Part shown: positions 59,638 to 64,000 of the stretch, piece after piece
Layout of the letters: each line of letters starts with the position of its first letter
How positions within the stretch are numbered: the stretch's first letter is position 1
From: Paracyclopina nana
Taxonomy: Eukaryota > Arthropoda > Copepoda > Cyclopoida > Cyclopettidae
Assembly: GCA_019096065.1 (NCBI GenBank)
Contig: JAGUCH010000001.1
Span: forward strand, 15,996,001 to 16,060,000
Reading direction: 5' to 3'
Length of the DNA stretch: 64,000 nt
Notes under the pieces: generated by a model
What the model saw: the letters and a program-made list of their open reading frames with translations, nothing else
Databases searched by the model: none
What the model was told of the DNA's origin: nothing
Translations under genes and position numbers: made by a program

Positions 59638-61290
59638 GGCTTTTTTCTCCAAATGAAAACGTTTGCCTCAATTTAATGGGTGATTAGCCACGCGCAACAT
59701 CGGCCATTTGTCTCCGGGTGACCCACCCCTTTGGAGGCACCCAGTTTCCAGCTATGTAGTAGTAGTATGCTGCTGGCCAGCAACTACTATAACTACAAGG
59801 CAATTTTTTACTGGTTGGTCGGCTTAAGTTTTTTCCTCCTTCCGCGAAAGCATGGCAGGAATGTGCTCTTGGCAGAAGCTCGCGAGCTCTTGATAAATGC
59901 TTCTCAATGTAGGAAATAAGTGCGGTTGGTGCAAAAGATGATGATGATCACAATGAGATCATCAGTGGAAAAAGACTACTGTGGCTACTTATGCCACAAG
60001 ATTAGTAATTCAGTTACATTGCTGTATGTAGACTTGTGCATTTCCGTCGCAGTTTCATTAAATATACATATAAAATGCTATATGCATTCACATCATCTCA
60101 TCGGGTGGCTTTCTTTTCGTAAGCTAAGAAACACATTGGTTATTTTCAATCGTCCTTGAGCGCATTGAGTGGCCATTGCATAGTATACTATATAACATGC
60201 AGTTGCTGGTGGTGAAAGCTGCTAATCACTTGTGTAGAAACGCCCACATCCAAGACCAATTTACCACTTCTCCAAAGAAGACCTCCAATATATAAACAAG
60301 AAACCCTTCTAATCGTTGTGCAGCTCTATACCTACAAATGCCTCTCTTCGAAGCAGCTCTATACATATGAAAAATGGGAAAGAGATGTTTTGTCCCAGGA
60401 GAGTCTACATGGCAGTAAATCTCACTTTTTGGACACCACTGCAGACAACAATTGCTATTTATTGGTGATATGTCGTTGGGACAAACTGCGATTTTCCCCA
60501 GTGGATGTAAAAAGCGAGATCCGCATTCGCTACGCTCGTTCGCGAGCTGGGACCTTTTATAGGGTGAAGAAAAATGGATGCAAAAAGAAAGTCCTCGGAC
60601 AGCAGTAGAAGTAGCATATAGGATCGTTGCAGTGATTTTTCTTGCTCGACAATTGAAAGTCATTTTCTCTATTCGAGTCACTACTCTTCACTGTGTGGGT
60701 CTACTACGTCCAAAAGAGACCGATACATCATCACTCTGAGGCGAGAAGACCGAGATTGGATCTGAATTTTTGAGCATCTGACAAAGAAACACGAGCCATC
60801 AATAAGTCATGACAAACTCGCGGCCACAGCACCACAACATTATTACAGCCATTTAGAATTGTGTTTGCAGTCACACACAAAATCATCGCTGGCTTTCACA
60901 ATTTTGGTGGGTGGAAGTAGGACAATAAGTCACGATGGAAACAATATGATGAAAGCAAAGACGAGGACAATATACTCAGTACAATATATTTTCAAGAATG
61001 ACAACAACAGCGACGAAGACGACGACGACGACGAGATGTTTGTACAGTAACTACCAATTGCTTTTTGGTGAGTTAGATCATCTATCTCTTGGCAGAAAAA
61101 CTTCAAGTGGCATTCTGGCAAAAAAGGCCAGTCTCCCATTCGGTTGCACCCGAGCGGAATTACTTTTGATATTAGGTGACATTGCTCTGCCAAGTAATCA
61201 CCATCGAGGTCCACTCGATTTTCAGTCAGGCCATATCAAAATGGCTCGCTCAATTGATCAGCTTTGCATATTACATAAGATATACACCGT

Positions 61291-61352
61291 GGCTTGGTCT
61301 TTCGCAAGTTTTGTATCGTATGTAATTTTAAATATATATTTAAATAGCCAAG
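61291..61352 (+). mobile_element. Partial diverged copy of the hairpin element at 33240-33407
   Basis: GGCTTGGTCTTTCGCAAGTT matches the terminal sequence of the element at 33240 with one change, and ATTTAAATAGCCAAG supplies an inner TTTAAA core and a short inverted end. The central part is reduced, so this is a degraded or internally deleted relative. Confidence 0.55.
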
Positions 61353-63702
61353 TTCAAATTTCTAATCTTAAATACAAACGGCGCATTTATCTCAATTGCT
61401 AAATCACCGACTGGTTTGTGCAGAGTCATCGGGTGCAGGCACGAAAGCAGTATTTTTTTAATGGAAGTGATGCAATTAATCGGCCCAATCTTTCATCGTC
61501 GTGGCTAATTGTCCTGGCGCGCAATGTAGAAAGTTTCCCCGCAAAGCGAGAAATGGACCTAATGATTCCTCTCGGGTCAGTACCAAATGGAGAAGTCATA
61601 AATGAGAAAGCACTTCCACTGCTACTTCTTCTTCTTCTTCTACCACTGCTGAGAATTTTGACGAGAAAGCCAAATAGCCATCATTTTCATTATGCAAATT
61701 CACTCCATTTGGCATCTAGACATACTCTACTCCCACCCAATTCCGCCTCAAAAAAGCCAGTTCGACCGCCTATCTTATAAGAAAGGCGCGCGACGAATTG
61801 GAAACTTTTTTAATTACTAACTTTTCCTCAGTAGTATATATTTCGTTCAATATTAGCTTTGGAAGAGGCAAAAAAATCTGCTACAGAATAGGCAATATAA
61901 ATAGTAACTATTTACGACTGATCTTCAGCTCGTAAACCAAGCCATGAAAAAGGGAGAAAAGCAAACTTCAATTCTGATCTAGTAGCATAACGTCAATAAA
62001 AGATCTCGCTGTTTGTCCATTTTTCAGCAGGAAATAAGGCTACCAATCTAAGAAGGCTGACTTTATATTGATCTTTCCAATTTTATTGCCCCAAAGAAGA
62101 AGGCGGAAATAAATAAAAAAGTGCATTTTTCGTCGGTGGCACGTGATCTCCTTCACCTCCAGATGCTCGTAAAAAAATTGGCTCGCCCTAATGCAATGAA
62201 TAATCGTAATTCATCAACTTCTGACCTTGTTTTGGACCTTTTCCAATAATACATACAGCAGCGTATTATGCAAATCCCATAGTAGCACTCCAAGATATGC
62301 AACGAAATTCTATCAGGAATACATCGTATTTTGAGAAAAATGAAGGCATATAGAAGTTTTAGGTAGTTGCTACACTTCATGCGGCTTACTGATCTTACAC
62401 ATGCAGATTTATGAAATTGGGTCCAAGAAAAGGCCTTTTTTCCACAGTGGTATACAACAAGAGACGAGAGAGTGTATGGCTTACCTAAAAAAAAAGATGG
62501 GAAAGCATCGATAAAAAGACATTAGGATATGCGGTTGGTGACATTTTCTTTCGGATCCATTTGGGCTTCCTGCTTGATATCATCTTACAAATGGTTTCCC
62601 TCCTCACGACTGCATTTTGTCGTCCTCCGTCCCCTTCTCAATCATCATCATACGAATAAGAAGTCCCTTGGGACGACAACAACAGCAGCAGCAGCCAGAG
62701 AAGCTACTTTTTTCAAATGACCACATATCCTACTAACTACATACACAGTCAAAACAATGCACATCGCCAGGAAATCGGTTGCACTTCTTCCACAACTGGG
62801 AGAAGCTATTGACATAAATCATAATAATGCACGTGTTTTTTTAATGCCATGCCTAGCAGCTGCTGCTGAAAAGATAGCAAAGGAAAGAAGAGGCCACTCG
62901 GCTACAACTACTGAGTCAGCAGCGTACGTTGTTGTATCACTCTGGCAATTACTGTTAATTTGGGCAATAAACACTCTTGGCCAACACAAAAGAAGCTCTG
63001 ATAGAGGCAGAAAAAGAACAAGAATCGGCCCGAGCCGGGGACTCAAATGGTTCCTAAGCAGGGCATTCAAATTCTGCAGAAGATTCGAGGTTAAACTTGA
63101 TTTACTGAGCTGCCTCGTTTCCTAAACTGTAGTTAAGGGTTGGTGGGCTTTATTGTTTTGCATCCAAAAAGAGGATGCTGCTGCTGCTGATGGATAAGGT
63201 TGCCAAAGGCTCGGAAAGCCCCAAGCCTTTATTGGATTTTAATGTCGCAAGATTTATTTCCCATACTTTGGCACACACACAATCCTACCCGGAAGCACTT
63301 TTATGCGCGCGTGAAGCTTTCAGCCACATTATCAGTTTATGAGGCAATTTGCTGCGATGATGATGAAATATGCGCCATTTTTTCAGTTGAGTGCAAGCAG
63401 AACTAATGAATTTAAGGCACAAGCAGGAAATTATTTCTTACTATGCAGCTCCCCTTATATACTAAGGAGAGTGCTTTTTCCCCCCGCGCGAAATCTCAGC
63501 TTTAGACAACAAATCAACCACTATTGAGAATGACGTACATATCACTCACAGTAAAGTGCATTAATTTGCTGAAAGTTGCAGCTTTCCTCTTCTTTCCAGT
63601 TCCACAACACCAAGAAACTTTTCTGGTGTGGTCAACAATCAAGGCCAAGTTTCGCTAATAATACTAGCGGCCACTATAAGCCATTGGAGGGACAAATTTT
63701 TT

Positions 63703-63718
63703 CGCTAGATGGCGCTTT
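63703..63718 (+). promoter_or_regulatory. CTCF-like site
   Basis: CGCTAGATGGCGCTTT fits the CTCF core and resembles the site at 30700. Confidence 0.4.
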
Positions 63719-64000
63719 TAGGGCAAGTATATTTGGAAAACTGTCGCGCGCGATACTTGTCACGTGATCACAAGCGGCAATTTCATTGGCTGATCAGCGG
63801 AGCCAGGTTAGAGAAAATTGGTTTCAGTAATGAAAAGCTTGGAAATGTGTGTGAGTTGCATATGGTTTTATGGCTTGAAAGGGTGCCATTTTATCCATAG
63901 ATTATGTCATATTAATAAAGTTTTCAGAATTAGTGCACCAAAAGCCAAAAAATAGCCCATTAGTGATCTCCTATGTAGTGCAGCCATGTCAAATGTACTG

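Larger units (their letters stand above)
56258..64000. other. Right-hand region without a secured gene
   Basis: Mostly AT-rich DNA. Open frames at 56936-57262, 60226-60681, 60998-61402, 61418-61780 and 62757-63125 have no domain, no consistent splice sites and overlap equally long frames on other strands. There is a TATA-like element at 56474, CTCF-like sites at 59619 and 63703, a short GAC run near 61012-61034, and a partial copy of the TTTAAA hairpin element at 61291. Confidence 0.5.

Noticed and set aside
60226-60681. 151-codon minus-strand frame
   Set aside because: Composition is not protein-like, no splice context, and a 96-codon frame overlaps on the plus strand.
63021-63060. CGAGCCGGGGACTC resembling a tRNA T arm
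   Set aside because: No matching D arm, anticodon arm or acceptor stem could be drawn around it.
62757-63125. 122-codon plus-strand frame
   Set aside because: No recognised domain and no conserved motif; an overlapping minus frame is also open.

Overview
The window is animal nuclear DNA. All seven well-supported genes are split by GT-AG introns from about 50 bp to several kb. The base composition is AT-rich outside exons, and the genes are animal ones: a neuronal RIM active-zone scaffold, LENG1, CCS, MCCC1 and RPUSD2. Compact genes, short introns and a possible polycistronic cluster fit an invertebrate, probably a protostome such as an arthropod. The sequence alone does not fix the taxon.

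Layout. (1) 1-130, minus: an exon-like reading frame running off the left edge. (2) 1028-4241, minus: a five-exon gene for a 931-residue protein made of six repeated double-CxxC modules; I cannot name its family. (3) 5164-9911, plus: a tight run of three housekeeping genes. These are MCCC1 (leucine catabolism), LENG1 (a small basic, spliceosome-type protein) and CCS (copper chaperone for superoxide dismutase). LENG1 and CCS are 4 nt apart, and a pyrimidine tract plus AG lies just inside the CCS start region, which suggests an operon resolved by trans-splicing. (4) 12970-21710, plus: an eleven-exon gene for an 882-residue MATH/TRAF-like protein with a coiled coil and a low-complexity tail. (5) 25427-45543, plus: a RIM-type synaptic scaffold (FYVE-like zinc finger, PDZ, C2A, C2B) in about 18 exons. 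Its introns hold most of the mobile DNA of the window. (6) 47152 to at least 51342, minus: RPUSD2-type RNA pseudouridine synthase, convergent with RIM; its 5' end is not secured. (7) 51343-64000: mostly non-coding, with a few weak exon-like candidates.

Mobile DNA is of the non-autonomous kind. There are at least six hairpin (MITE-like) elements, several with plausible target duplications (TA, CCAA, TTC), and two foldback-like structures whose arms are arrays of short degenerate repeats in opposite orientation. A 40-bp minisatellite and a tRNA-like remnant are also present. No transposase, LTR element or capsid-bearing element was recognised.

About a dozen short sites resembling the CTCF core motif are scattered through introns and intergenic DNA, more than I would expect by chance. 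The genes have no evident shared pathway beyond the MCCC1-LENG1-CCS run, which looks like a co-transcribed housekeeping cluster.
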